From NCBI RefSeq assembly GCF_030272615.1, contig NC_081411.1, forward strand, positions 153,439,971 to 153,503,970: a stretch of DNA of 64,000 nt. The letters run 5' to 3'. The notes under the pieces were generated by a model, which saw only the letters and a list, made by a program, of their open reading frames with translations, searched no databases and was not told the origin of the DNA. The DNA comes from Cryptomeria japonica. Taxonomy: Eukaryota > Streptophyta > Pinopsida > Cupressales > Cupressaceae. Made by a program: the position numbers and the translations under genes. This document shows, piece by piece, positions 11,030 through 23,283 of this stretch (position 1 is its first letter; each line of letters opens with the position of its first letter).

Positions 11030-14000
11030 CACATCAACATATTCATACTCACTATCAGAAGAATTTAGAGTTGTATTACTATTATGAATAACATTTTCAC
11101 CCATTTCTTCATCAAAGTTTAGAGAAAGAGGAGCAAGAACACGAATAGGAGTAAAACCATCACATGTTTTATGCAACTTCTCATTTGGAGATGTAGGTTA
11201 AACATCTTGCTTGGGAGAAAAGGGAATTATGTCAATTGTCAGAGTCTAAGGAGATTGAGTATTTTAAGGGATAGCTTCACGAGCTTTAACATGGCATCTT
11301 CATTGGCATTCTCTTGCACAACGATTCCGTCGAGTCTTTGTAGAAGGTTGAGAAGGAGGAGGAACATTTGAAAAAGTAGGAATGTTTCTCTCCTTGATAG
11401 TTGAAGGTTTAGGTTGAGGTCTTTTTAGTTGAACAAGAGAAGAAGCAAGCCTCTTCTCTTGATAATAGGAAGGAGGTGGAACTGCACCATAGAAAGGAGG
11501 AATATTAGGTGTAGGAAGGAGGCCAGATGCATCATGAGGAGGAGGTATAGGTCTAACCTTAGGAGGAATATTGTTGTTCTTCTTAATAGAAGGTAAAGTT
11601 ACATCCATGGGTATAGGTTGATGATCTTCCTTATGAGGGAGATTAGTTCTATCTGTGAGGGGAAGAACCTAATCTTGAAGAATAATAGGAATGTCAAGTG
11701 TTGGGGATCTAGATTGACTTAAGGATAAAATCATATCATTTTTTTTTTATATAAGATTGAAAAAGAGCATCGTTCCTTGATGGAAGATATTGAAATTGTT
11801 TAGGCCAAAAGAGATCAATAGGAACACTAGGGCTTCTTTCAGATGGATGAAATAAGCTATGGTTCACGATTATGATTTCTCCATTGTGAGGAAATTTCAG
11901 ACACTTGTGGATTGGAGAAGCAATAGCCTTCATGGAAGATAGCCAAGGATAGTCCAACTTCACATGAAATTGCTCAAAAAAGGGTATGATAATAAAGTCA
12001 ACATCCATGGATTTATTATGAACTTCAATAGGAAGAGTGATAGAGCCAATTGTAGGACAAGAGAAGCCATCAAATAACTTCACAACCACTTTAGACGCCT
12101 CATATATTGGTTTATACAATCGTAAAGTGAAAAGATACTCTTTAGTTATGACATTAACAATGCAAGAGGGATCAAATCAGGGCACCATGGCAAGGGATAT
12201 CCTTAACTTTCACAACTATGTATAAAGGGCCATAGGGTGCTCTCATGGTTTCACTAGGGTAAAATGTAATACAAGCATCCTTAGGAAAATCTTGTTTTTC
12301 AACCATATTAACCAAGTTTGGAGCCATAGAGGTGAATTCTTTAGCAGTGAGAGAATTAAGCACAATCTCAATAATGTTAGAGGCATGAGAAGGCAAGGGA
12401 TCAATAAAAATCTTAATATTTTGATTAGGAGGAGCCAGTGATTCATTCCCTTTATCATTCACACCTACCACAAATAAAGTATTATTATTAATAAAGTCTT
12501 GAATCTTATTTTTCAATGTAAAGCATTTCTCAATATCATGACCAGGTTAACGATGAAATTGGCAAAAAGAATTGTTATCAAAATAAGGGGATGCAAGTTT
12601 AGAAGGATCAATTTGTTTTATAGGAGGAAGTTTGATAACATTTCTATGCAACAACTGAGACAAAATACTATGTAAAGATTCATTCAAAGGAGTGAATTGT
12701 ATTTCTCTTTGGAAAAATTTAGAAATAAGGCACACCTGTTGTAGCATTCAAATTGTTGTTGTTGATTGGATCATTGAACTTGATGAAGCTTTTTGTTGGT
12801 TTGAACTTCTCAAATGGTTGTTGAACACTCTCCCCCTTATCACTCAAAGCCATAGGAGTGGATTGCTCCATTTGACTCACAACCAGTTGATAATTGTGGG
12901 GTGTTGCGCACAACTACGGAAAGGAAGTAAACTTAGACAAAAGAAAATTGTCCCTGATATCTTTTTGTAAATTAGAATCGAAAATTCTTTGAATATCATT
13001 ATCAGGTACATAAAAACAAATTTGAGGACACAAATGCTTATATCTACCAATGAAAGCATTCACTTTTTCTTTAACACCTTGTTTACAATACATTAAATCA
13101 GTCAAAGTGATTTTAGGGACAATGTTGATTTAAAATTGTTGGATGAAAGAATTTGCCAATAGTTGAAAAGAAGAGATGGAATAAGAAGGCAAAGAGGAAT
13201 ACCATTGTAGATCCTTATCTCTTAGTGTTCTTGTAAACAATTTTTCAAGCAATATTTGATCATAAGAAAAATCAGTACACAAGGTTTGAAATGTTTTGAC
13301 ATGCATAAGAGGATCACCTTTTCCATTATAAATTTCCAATTGAGGGATCTCAACATGTTTAGGTGGCATGGCTTTACCAATATCAAGAGAAAGTGGGCTC
13401 GCAACATCAAAGGTGGGTACATTAAACATGGATTGACTCATGGAAGAAATTTGTTGTTGTAAGGAAGACATGATTTGATCAAGATTGTTAATTATCGCAT
13501 TGATATAAGAATTGATGTTAGACATAGGTGATTCAGAAGATGGTGTAATGTTATTGAAAGAAGGCATGGACCGAGAATAAGGTGGTGGGACATTATGGTA
13601 ATTAGGAATGGGTGATTTTTGGGTAGGAAAAGGGACACTTAAAGGAGGAATAAAGTTGTTGAAGGAATTGCCCCCTTGTGTCACACTGATTGGTTGAGGA
13701 ATAATAGGAACACTCATGGAAGACATAGGTAAAGATGGAGGATTAAATGAAGAAGAAGGATTGCCACCATGACCAATGGTTGTAGGAATGAAATTTTGAG
13801 TTGAAGTAGCCATGATGTTGGAGGTAAAAGTAGGAATACTAGTCATAAGAGAAGTAAAAGGAATAGAAGGATTGACTTGTGTTGAAGGTTGTGAATAACC
13901 TAGAGTTTCGGCACAACTTTTGATAAGCATGACTTTAGAATCAACAATATGTGCAATGCCACACAATATATCAATTCCATTCTTATCACTTTGAAGCATG

Positions 14001-14320
14001 TTTTTAAGGCCTTCAATTAATGGAAGAGCTTCATTATTAGGGTATTCTTGGGACATCCATTGATGAAAGTTATCAAATTGATTGTCTAATGTGGAAAGTT
14101 GATCTAGAGAAACCCTAGTTAAAGATTCTTTTTCATCATGGGATTCATCAATGGGGTGAATAAGCACATGACTAGGATGAGAAGAATTAGCATGATCCTC
14201 ATTAAAGAAGTCACCCAAATTAGGCTCCATCTCCTCAGTAATTATACTTTGGGAAGCCTTAATTCTAATGCTTCATCTAATAGGGATAGAATAGGTAAAA
14301 CTAATAGTGGTAAAAATCAT
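11030..14320 (-). pseudogene. Gag-protease ORF of non-autonomous element C (broken)
   Basis: The start codon complement lies at 14318-14320 (MIFTTISFTYSIPIR, then a stop where F has arginine). The largest open stretch, 14230-13130 (366 codons), is gag: a Q/S/P-rich N-terminus, then the Retrotrans_gag core (LEIYNGKGDPLMHVKTFQ, LFTRTLRDKDLQWYSSLPSY). Further pieces are DLMYCKQGVKEKV (13105-12914), part of the zinc knuckle near 12560, protease (DPSCIVNVITKE near 12165; LDYPWLSSMKAIASPIHKCL 11975-11900) and an acidic end (DSEYEYVDV) near 11045. Three frames are used, so there are at least two frameshifts. Colinear with F (50476-53871); no RT or integrase. Confidence 0.8.
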
Positions 14321-15419
14321 GCAGTAGAGGGAAAATTTAAATTTTGAATTGTGGGACAAAGCTTACAAAATTGACTAATGCAAAATTTAAGAAAATAATG
14401 ATTACACAATTTGAACTTTGTTGGGGGAAGAGGATGACACAATTTCCAAAAATGAAAGGAAATTGAAATTTAAAAATTAGGGCCAAGGGAATACCACTTA
14501 ATTTTAAAATCAAAATTTTTAAAATCAGGGCAGACTATAATTAACCTCTTAATTTTAAAAAATTTCTTGAAATTTGAAATGTTGAATTTGGAAGGTATTT
14601 TTGATTCTAGAGGGATAAAAAATCGATAAAATCAGCCAATCTTCTAGATTTAGGCTATTAAATACAATCATAACAATCTCCTAAAATTTTAGGAAAAAAG
14701 CCGAGAATCGTGGCGGGAATGCACATGGTCCGACCAAACTTTTTTGAAATTTTCAAGGATGGATATTACGATGATTTTAAAGATAACCCCCAAAACTTGG
14801 CGAATTTTATGATCTCTAGATGGATGAAATGAAGGTGCAAATGTGAAAATAGGACTCTATTAGGGTTTTGAAGATTAAGGGGAATTGAATTGCAATTTTT
14901 AAAAGGGTCAAACCTAATGGATAGGGACACCTTGGAAAATGTTTAGAAATATAAATTGGAATAAAATTGATTTGAAATTTGCACAAAATCCAATTAATTT
15001 TAAAAATTAGGGTTTGATGTCCCAACCACTTCATTTTAAAATTTGAATTTTGGGAAAAAGGGGGGAAATTGAAGATTTGAATTGTAGGAATGAAGACAAA
15101 TCTGAGAACAATCATAAATCTGAAAATTAAATGGAAATCCATTTTTTGTTCAAGTTCAATATGATTTTTGAAAATTAGGGTTTTAACAAGTAACCTCTTA
15201 ATTTTGTAAATTTAATTTTGCAAATTGAACAAGACAATGAGGAAATTGAATTTGACAATCAAAACAGTTTTCAGATCTAAAATAACCACAAGCATTTTTT
15301 ACAAATCACGAGTTCAATTAAATTTAAAAATTAGGGTTTTTATTGATTTAACCACTAAGTTTGCAGAATTCAAAACTTGTAAATGAAAAATATGCAATTT
15401 TGTTCAAAGGAAAGCATGC
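14321..15419 (-). other. 5' leader of element C
   Basis: Non-coding AT-rich leader between the PBS and gag. It contains one copy of the conserved hairpin (14705-14731, minus strand GGACCATGTGCATTCCCGCC then ACGATTC). It also has repeated AAAATTAGGGTTT and CTTAATTTT words matching the leader of F. No gene seen. Confidence 0.6.
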
Positions 15420-15437
15420 AAGACGTCGGGTTCACCA
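15420..15437 (-). promoter_or_regulatory. Primer-binding site of element C
   Basis: Minus strand TGGTGAACCCGACGTCTT lies three bases inside an LTR end that reads CCATTACA. The first 15 bases equal the site in element F (49295-49312). It would prime minus-strand synthesis from a tRNA 3' end that I could not identify by eye. Confidence 0.8.
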
Positions 15438-15440
15438 AAA

Positions 15441-16256
15441 TGTAATGGTGGAAAAATGATGAATGATAGATCAAGAGGAAAACTACCCTTTCCCTCAAAG
15501 AGAGATGAGATTCTTGTTGACGACTATTTTTGACACCCCCGCCAACAGTCAGGTAGCCAGTGTGAACACTCACCACCTCTCTTGAAAAATTAACGAGTTT
15601 GAAAAACTCACTACTCCAAGGTCTCTATAGTTGGGTCTTGACAGTGATGTGTAGCCCAATGGTTGATGTGGTTATACTTGTAAAGAGGCCTGTTGGTGGA
15701 ACTAAATCTCATTGGTTATGGATAACTGCAATTCCTTTCTTTTTGTATTTTTAAGGTTTAAGATTCTTTGGGAAATAAAATGTGAAGCGTAAAGGGAAAC
15801 AAGAAAATAACAATGAAGACCAATATAATAACAACTTAATGAACTACTCAATTAGTTCCTTGCAATCCAAGCAATTATCAAATATTATCCAAGTTAGCAT
15901 TCAACAACGGACCTCCAGAAAACCTATAAAATCATCAATTTCACAAATTTATGAAAATAAAATCATCAACAATATGACCTATCACAATAATTCTCATACA
16001 CCACTGACATGCACAATATGATTCATATGGTGATAGACAAAAAAATTAAACCACATTGCTAACTCCAAATAATAGTCGTTACCAGATTACACAGAACAAT
16101 TTGGTAGAATATAAACGTAGATCAGGCAATCTACAAGTTGCTTCTCATATTACTCTTAATGAATGTATAACAAAAATAATTCAAACTTCTTAACAATCTG
16201 CAAAATATTCTAAAATCTCTAAGTAGGCCACAAATCATCAATTTGGGACCCCTACA
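15441..16256 (-). repeat. Probable 5' LTR of element C
   Basis: The inner edge is firm: minus-strand ...CCATTACA followed by TTT and the PBS. The outer edge is tentative. A minus-strand TGTAGGGGTCCC starting at 16256 resembles the opening of F's LTR (TGTAGCGTCC) and would give an 816-bp LTR with TG...CA ends. The partner 3' LTR is missing because C is truncated at 11030, so neither length nor target duplication can be confirmed. Confidence 0.5.
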
Positions 16257-16564
16257 AATGATTCCAACTTCTCAATTTATAAAAGTTCTTTGCCCTACTA
16301 TCTAGGAAATAACCATACCCTAAATTAAGAACCGAAACTAGGAGTCGCAGTTAACTTGCAAGTTTCTGCCTTGACACTCCACTTAACAACTACAAAATGG
16401 GGACTGCATGAGCACTACGAAGACCCTGCTAGGTGAGCCAAGTTTTCGTAATCATGCAGAATTTCTCTCAAAATTGGAACTCGAGTAGGAGTCGCAGTTA
16501 AAAATACAAGATTAAGGATTTATAAAAAAAGCTTTGCCATCTTTAGAAATTATGTGCTTATCCT
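16257..16564 (-). other. 3' untranslated part of element D
   Basis: Non-coding stretch after the end of the D ORF. It holds two copies of AGGAGTCGCAGTTA (near 16340 and 16487) about 145 bp apart. No LTR start is recognisable before element C interrupts. Confidence 0.5.
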
Positions 16565-19500
16565 TTATTTCTTGATAAAAGCTCTATAATTATCAACTAT
16601 ACATGCAAGTGCTTGAACTGGAGGATCAACTACATGCTTAGCTCTAAATTTATACTTCTTCAAAACTTCATCCGCATGCATTCTTCCCTCCTCTAAATCC
16701 TTCACCATGTCTGCCACCTCCTGACACTGAGTAATCAGATATGTGTACCTATCCATAAGGGTGACATCAAACTGGGCCACAGGTCCTAGGTGTTGTGCCT
16801 CATATGCATTCCATTGATTCAAAACTTGTTGCTGGTCCATTATTCCTATATCAGCTAATCTGAGGCCAAAAGGTCCTAGCATATTCTTTAGAAAATTCTC
16901 GTATGACAAAATTTCCCTAAGAAGAGGGTCCCGAATCTCAGTCATATCCTTGATATACTATTGAAACATTTCAATCTTTAGCTCCAAGATGTATACATAA
17001 GACTATAAGTTTTTATAGTTGTCACCCCCTAAGAGGTCTTCCTTTATCACTGTCTCTTCCCCTAGCTACAATATCTTCTTCAAAACTCAAAACTGTTTAT
17101 TGAAAATGTTTGACTTCCATTCCCATTGCGTGGAATAGGAATCCAAAGCTCTGCCTTCCTATATCGCCTTACAATATATCTCCACCGTATTCAACAAGAA
17201 TAATCTAATCTTAGCTGCATTCACCTGGGTCCAAGATTTGGTGGCAACAGCCACTTGCCTCACCTCCACTAGTGCCTTTACTTCTCCCTCTGGCAGCGAT
17301 GAGGTTGAAGGTAGGTCATCAGCTCTACAGTAGTCTAGAGGTTTGCTCATTTCAATCAGGAGCTGCTTGTATTTCCCTAGTTGCACTTTGAGCTCCATCT
17401 TTGAAGTATGCTCCTTTCCTACATGCCCCCTAACAACACTTGTGGCTAGCTCCAAAGTATCTAGCTCTCCCCACTTGTTTTGTCTACCCAAATTTACTTG
17501 GGATATTTGATACTTGGGAGAAGCTTGTCCCTCAACTTGGAGTGGAACTACCACATCTACAATCACTTCACCGGAGTCCATTTTTGATAAATGATGAATG
17601 GTTTTTAGCTTCTTAACCTTTGATGGCTCCTCAATGATTACTTGTTGTAAAGTGACCTTGGGAAGCTCTGCTTTTCTCTTTTTCTTCTCAAAAGTGAACT
17701 CATTCCATTGCGGTATATTTTCATCTTTATCACCTTGATGCGATACTATGTCTGCAGCTACAACATGGACCTCTGCCTACTCCTCTGCTTTGTCTCTTAC
17801 TTTTGTTTCTGTCTGCCCAGGATCCTGAGGTGAGGTAATCTAGTGGGCTAGATTAATTTGGAGGGCTTGTTTCTTATGTAACTCTCCTAATTTTCCATTG
17901 ACCTCCTCATTAAATGACATTTCTTCCTCACCTGCCTTGGTTTCCCCTTGCCTGGCTGCTATATCTTTAAGAAGGTCCACTTGATTTGAGGGGTTAGAAT
18001 CAGTCTTTCATTCAATATGTCTTTTGCCTCATCCCCTTCCTGCTCGCCTTCCAGCAGTCATTGTTGCTCAAGATCTTTTTCCTCCTGATCTGAATCAGAC
18101 TCGATGTTTCTAAATTTTATTCCTTCAGTGGTAGACCTGAAGCCTTGCACTCCAGGCTGTCCTGTGAGTATATTGACTAGTGGTGGTATAGGGGCACGGG
18201 TGCCTGGAGCCCATGTGGCATCTATTGAAGGTGGCTGAGTGGGTATCTCCTCAGTAATTTCTATATTTTCTTCTTGCTCTTGGGTACCCTCTCCATCAGT
18301 GTGCTCTATAGCCATCCTCAGTGGGAGAACTTTGGCAAGTGGTACTACTCCCAATCCATCGGTCACCCTCAGGTCCGCTACCTTCTTTAATAATTCAGAC
18401 TCCCTCATCTTTTCTTGGAGTTTCTTGAGTAAGTCCTCAGTACTTTCTTGAGGTTTGTCTTCTTCACCTAGATCGATGGATGTATTTTGCCTCGAGGTTG
18501 ACCTTGTCTTCTGAGCGTACTCCTTATGGCCCCTTGATTGAGGTACCCCTGAAGTGGATTCCTTCTGTTTCGCCTTTGAGACGCTGGGCTTTACCCTCTA
18601 CCGTAACCATTTCTTGGTCCTGTTGATGACCACTTGGGAGACCTTTTCCATATTTGTGTCTTAACTTGCAGACCATTTTATTGGGGAGATGGGCCTTTTA
18701 TCTATCCCTAATTCCCTATAAGCTAGATCAAGTAAGTCCCCATCATCCCTAAGGTCTTTAGGGAGGTTAGTCTTAATTCCAAAATCTCTTACCTATGGCA
18801 CAAATAAATTGTTGTAGCTTTTCTCCCTAACCTCAAAACTGTCTTGCAAGTTGGCCCAAAAGTCCTCCAAGTTGGGCCTGTGCCCCTCATATGCCTTAGG
18901 AATAGCTTGTTTAAGTTTCTCGTAGGGAGCATAAAACTCCCTAGCATGATCATATTCCTTCAAGTTCAAATCTTGAAGCTCTTGTTCTGCTAATTTTGCT
19001 ACTTTTATTTTGGAACATGCAAAGTATCCAATAGATACTGAGAAATCGATAACTGCTTTATGTTTTGATGACAATAGTGACTGGAGGCCCACAAGATGCC
19101 TTGCATACTCTAGCAAAATTATGCTATCATTGCAATATCGGGGTAGCAGTATTGGATTTCCTGTGAATCCATTAACCCTAATGTAAGTAGAGCCTGGGTT
19201 TTGGATAAACCAACATGCCCACTCTCGAATGATAGCCATGGCCTCTGGGCTAATCCGATATCCTATATCTCCTATCAATTTGATTATTATTGGGAAAACA
19301 AAGGCATCATTAACTCTTTTAAAATGAGTCTTTGTATTAGCTAGAGTGAGTTGAGCATAATACTCCCATATCTTCTTTTGTCCTTCCTCCTCTCCTAATT
19401 GACCTTCTATTTGTAGCCCTAGAAACTTTTCAGCTCTAGCAGCTACCCAGATGACATATGATGTGAAAAAGAACTTTTGGGTATGTTGAACTTCTTTCAT

Positions 19501-19823
19501 CTACTTACAAATATTTTTAGAGAGGATTTGCGGCCAATCAAAGTATTGTTTCCCTATTAAAATAGTGCTCATGAATTGGAACATCTAGGGATGAAAATGC
19601 TTTCAATCTGGCTTGCCAAAGGCCCTGCTGAGCATAATGATTAAGTCTCTTTGAGGCTCTTTGAAATCCGCACTCAAGATCTTTGTTGCCTTGAGTCCTC
19701 TCTTTCTTTCTTCCTCTTACCATTTTGTATTCATGTGCCTCTTACTAACTGATATTTTATCATTCCATGCCTTTAAGGCCTCTTCTTCAATTAACAGAAA
19801 TACCTCCTCCCTAGTTGGGATTC
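16565..19823 (-). pseudogene. Unknown D ORF, C-terminal ~1085 codons (interrupted by copia)
   Basis: Continuation of the frame that begins at 44442. Reading from 19823: IPTREEVFLLIEEEALKAW, KRHMNTKW, SADFKEPQRDLIIMLSRAFG, then a 235-codon open stretch (19500-18793) with YIRVNGFTGNPILLPRYCND. A basic Ser/Lys/Arg linker and a charged helical stretch follow (KKLQEKMRESELLKKVADL, ~18410). The C-terminal segments 17581-17159 and 16945-16565 look coiled-coil, with a frameshift between 18058 and 17581. Every block aligns colinearly with unit E (58273-61719), so this is a real protein family. I do not recognise it. In-frame stops mostly look like C-to-T changes in CAG, CAA or CGA. Nothing suggests RT, integrase or transposase. 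Confidence 0.7.
19819..19823 (+). repeat. Target-site duplication GATTC, left copy (copia)
   Basis: GATTC immediately precedes the copia 5' LTR and is repeated immediately after the 3' LTR at 44068-44072. Dropping one copy restores the D reading frame. Confidence 0.95.
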
Positions 19824-20182
19824 TGTTAGAGTAACTGGGTCTTTACTTGATTAATTAAACATTATTTGTTTAATTCTTTAAGTTTCCAATTATCTTTTTA
19901 CACTTAAGCTAACATTAGGTGCATATAATTAATTATTATGTGCAAGCCTAGGGTTTTCCCTTTTTAGGGTTTCTTGACCTATTAGAAGTTACTTTTTCTT
20001 TTCATTGTATTATCTTTTCACAATACATTTCTGGTGAATTGGAGCTCTCATTTTTGGAGAATATTTTTCCTATGTTTTTGTTTGTTCTTCAGATTTTGCT
20101 TCATTGCTTCTCCTTGTAACAGGTTATTCGGCTTACAGAAGATCTTCAGGCTACTATGGGGTTGTATTTCTCAACTCCTATA
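19824..20182 (+). repeat. Copia 5' LTR (359 bp)
   Basis: Starts TGTTAGAGTAACTGG and ends CTCCTATA, where the 3' LTR reads CTCCTACA: one C-to-T change at the terminal CA. Differs from the 3' LTR by about eight or nine substitutions and a 13-bp deletion of a TTAATTA-type repeat, roughly 97-98% identity by eye. Confidence 0.95.
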
Positions 20183-20198
20183 TGGTATCAGAGCTCAG
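20183..20198 (+). promoter_or_regulatory. Copia primer-binding site (initiator tRNA-Met type)
   Basis: TGGTATCAGAGCTCAG abuts the 5' LTR. TGGTATCAGAGC is the classic complement of the plant initiator methionine tRNA 3' end, used by most plant Ty1/copia elements. Confidence 0.95.
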
Positions 20199-21462
20199 AT
20201 CTACAACTACCTGTTCTTGTTTTTTGAGAATTTTGCATTTGAAGCAAATCTGGGGTTTCAGGCATTTTTTGTGTGCTTAGGGTTAAGGTTTTTTTCTAAG
20301 CACTTTGGGCCTAAACAGACCTCACCATCGTGCTTAGAAGACCCAAAAACCCCTATAGTCATATAAAATTTGTCCATTTTTGACCCCTGAGCATCTGGGT
20401 GATTTTTTTCTCCAAGCGAGGCCGTACGACCCTGGCATGCAAATCGAGAAAAAAATTGAGAATTTTTTTTGCCTTTTTATGGCATGCAGGCCGAATTGTT
20501 TTTTTATTTAAAAAAAAAAAAATATTACAAAAAAAATCGAAAAAGCCCACAAAAGTGGAAGGCAAATCAAAGTTTTTTTTTACAAATTTTTTTTTCTAGG
20601 GTACCGAACCTGACAGTCCGGCACCATACCGACCTGTCAGGCCGGCCCCACTCGGTGCCACAAGCTATAGGCCTCTGGCTTCAGCTCCAGTAATGCCCAC
20701 CGGCTTTTGCTCCAGCTCCGACAGCTCTCCGGTGAAGACCCCTCCTCGTCGGCCGCTGCTCTGGCTCTCGCCGGCGACATTCCGGTCGCCGTCTGCCGCT
20801 CTGGCCCCCCCACTAGCACGCCACCATCACTGGGCCATGCCACCTCTGCCTAGCTCCTATGCTGCTCCATCCGAGCACCACCTCCGCCCAGAGCACCACC
20901 AGCTCCTCCTCCCTAGTCTTTTTGAGAGGGGGTTGGTTTTTTGGGCCCAAATAGTGCATCCGAAGTCAGATTTTGGCGAATGAATAGGTGTTGGAAAGGT
21001 GATTCTGAGCCGGACCTCGTGGTGGTGGATTTTTTTTCTTGGATCTACTATTTGACTATTTTTTTTACTAGTCAAAGTTGAGCTTCTTTTTTGCACTTCT
21101 GGGGCCATAAAATGGGCAAACGGACTCCGTTTTTCGAAAACGAATAGGCGTTGGAAAGCTCTCAGCATGCTCTATTCAGATTTGTGATCTTTTTTCTCAA
21201 AATTTTCACCAGGTATATGAGATATCAGTTTGAATTTTTTTTGCTTATGCACTACTTCCTTCTCATTACTATGTACTAGGGTTTGGGTTTCTCCATTGTG
21301 GGGGGTGTTTTTTTCTCGCTTTCTATCATTTATATCAGAAATCAAGAACACCTAAACTCTCAAAACAAACAAACCCTTCTGCATCTTCTGTCTATTATGA
21401 AAGATCACATAATAAAAACAACCAACAAGAAGGTGCAGGCGCAGAGTTTTTTCTTTGTTCTC
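20199..21462 (+). other. Copia 5' leader, no gene
   Basis: Untranslated region between PBS and gag. It has homopolymer A and T runs (20,505-20,590), a GC-rich patch (20,600-20,930) and TTTTTTT runs. Small open frames on both strands show no family features and are left out. Confidence 0.7.
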
Positions 21463-23283
21463 ATGGCAGATCCTTCAGTTGAGTTGTTGACTTCACACAA
21501 CTATCACACCTGGAAGCCCCGCATCACAAGGCTTCTCAGGTCACGAGGGTTGTGGGCTACTTTGGATGAGGTTCAGCCAGACCTATAGCGTCCTTATGAG
21601 GTTCTTATGTACCGGAACAAGCTGGATGAGGCCATGGGTTTGATCGCTTTGCATGTCTTCGACAATCTTCTGTTTCACCTTGATGAGTTGCTTACTCCTC
21701 GGGATATGTGGTTGAAGTTTGATTCTCTCTTCGAGAGGGTCAATGAGATTTGGGCATTACAGATTGAGGCAGAGTTGACTTCTTTGTTACCTGATACCTT
21801 TCCCACTATTGAGGATTTTTTGAACAAATTCAAGACTACTAGATCTGTTCTTCAGGGATGTGGAAAGAACAAGACTGATACAGAGTGCATTCATTTGATA
21901 CTTTCGAAGCTTCGGGGTCCCTTTCAATTTTTTGCCTCTGCTTTCTACTCCACCATGGATGGCTTGGGTACTAATTTCACCATGCCTAACTTTGATGTCT
22001 TTTGTGAGTGTTTGTCTCGTGAGCAGTCTCATCTTTCTCAGCTGGATACGCTCTCAGGCTCCAAGAACAAAGCATTGGTTGCACATTCCTCTAAGGAGAA
22101 GGACAAACAGAAGCAGAAACCAAAGCCAAAAAATCCTTCTGTAGGTAGTGAGAATTCCTCCAAGCCTACTCCTAAGTCTGATTCAAAACCAATTCCTCCC
22201 AAACAAGGGAAATCTTCATAGTTTGGTGAGTCTTCCTCCAAGACTAAGAAGAAATCATCAGACACTTGCAGTTTTTGTTGAAAGGACAGACATCTAGTTT
22301 CCAGGTGTTGGAAATGATTAGAGGCTTTAGAGGAAGCCATGTAGTAGCATCACATTTCCTCACCTCAAGCATCTTCTCCTTCCACAGGGAAAGGTCATGC
22401 TCTCACTGCCAGAGCTTCGACCTCTGGGTCCACTTGGATTCTAGATTCTGGTGCTTCTCACCATATGACACACACTCAGCAGTTGGTTACTTCTCTTGCC
22501 TCTTGTGGTATTTCACAGATTGTAGTGGGTGACTCAGTTCAGCTTTCCGTCTTGGGTTCAAGTTCTATCTCTTTGGATGGGGGTACTCTACAGGATGTTC
22601 TGGTTGTCCCTGACATCTCGACGAACCTCCTATCTATTTATCAGATTTGCCACTCTAGCTCTGGTAAGACAGTTGAGTTCTCACCACATGCTATGGTTAT
22701 TCGGGACCTCCATGACCCTGATTTGGTTGTGGATTCTAGTAGTGTGGATTCTGCATCTCGTCTCTACAGATTTGATGAATTTGAGCCCTCTTCAGGTATA
22801 GGTTCATCTCTCATAGCACATGCAGATTCAGTGAGTAAGCTTTGGCATGAGCGATTGGGCCATGTCAATTACAGATATCTTTAGCAGATGAGTACACAGG
22901 CACTTGTTCTTGGGCTCCCACAGATTTCCTGCACTGATGGTGTTTGTCATGGTTGTGTTCTTGGCAAGAATCACAAAGATCCCTTTCTGAAGGGGAGAGT
23001 CTCTCGTGCTTTGGCACCCTTGGAGTTGATTCACAGTGACCTCATGTCATTTCCCACTCCTTCTTTTTCAGGGGCCAAGTATGTACTCATGTTTATTGAT
23101 GACTTCTCCAGACGCACATGGGTGTACTTTCTTAAGTACAAGTTTGATGTCTTTGATTCATTTTGAATCTTCAAGACATATGTCGAGAAGCAGTTTGGTT
23201 GTTCTATTTGGCAGATATGTATAGATAATGGGGGGGAGTATGTGAATCGGGCTTTCAGAGATTTTTGCACTGAGCATGGTTTG
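21463..23283 (+). pseudogene. Copia gag-protease-integrase, 5' part
   Basis: The ATG at 21463 begins MADPSVELLTSHNYHTWKPR, a copia gag start. Gag continues through a Lys/Pro/Ser-rich stretch to a zinc knuckle (CSFC.KDRHLVSRC, ~22268). Protease has WILDSGASHHMT (~22440), and the pre-integrase motif is LWHERLGHVNYRYL (~22845). The integrase catalytic core starts at HSDLMSFPTPSFSGAKYVLM, with the second Asp in IDNGGEYVN, and stops at CTEHGL where the Tat element is inserted. One frame is kept throughout, with stops at 21586, 22219, near 22280, 22315-22330, 22882 (TAG) and 23164 (TGA). Nearly all look like mutated CAG or CGA codons. Confidence 0.9.
23279..23283 (+). repeat. Target-site duplication GTTTG, left copy (Tat element)
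   Basis: GTTTG precedes the Tat 5' LTR and recurs at 41250-41254 after the 3' LTR. Removing one copy rejoins the copia integrase (GAG CAT GGT TTG | CAC CAT CAG) in frame. Confidence 0.97.

Larger units (their letters stand above)
7416..11030 (+). mobile_element. Element B: 3' part of a plus-strand Tat element
   Basis: Orientation is inferred from the antisense PMD ORF (minus strand, about 9450-8040), which lies antisense in both other Tat copies here. 7416-8040 is AT-rich with ACATCCATA-type words like those at 36650-36740 of the complete element, and I see no gene in it. 9450-10480 is non-coding AT-rich sequence. A G-run motif (GAGGGGCAT, 10488-10496) matches ones upstream of the PPT in other copies. 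No LTR is present: the sequence is cut near 11030 where element C begins. Confidence 0.55.
11030..16256 (-). mobile_element. Element C: truncated gag-protease LTR retrotransposon
   Basis: 5' LTR, PBS, leader and a single gag-protease reading frame on the minus strand, with no pol beyond protease. It belongs to the same family as F, with long colinear protein similarity, but its LTR is clearly diverged. It is inserted in the 3' part of element D and truncated at its own 3' end, where it meets element B. Likely mobilised in trans. Confidence 0.7.

Noticed and set aside
19538-19723. Minus-strand open frame starting MVRGRKKERTQ
   Set aside because: The real D frame in this stretch is the neighbouring one (SADFKEPQRDLIIMLSRAFG), which aligns with E; this frame does not.
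20857-21168. Small open frames in the GC-rich patch of the copia leader, both strands
   Set aside because: They overlap each other on opposite strands, have no domain features, and lie in an untranslated leader.
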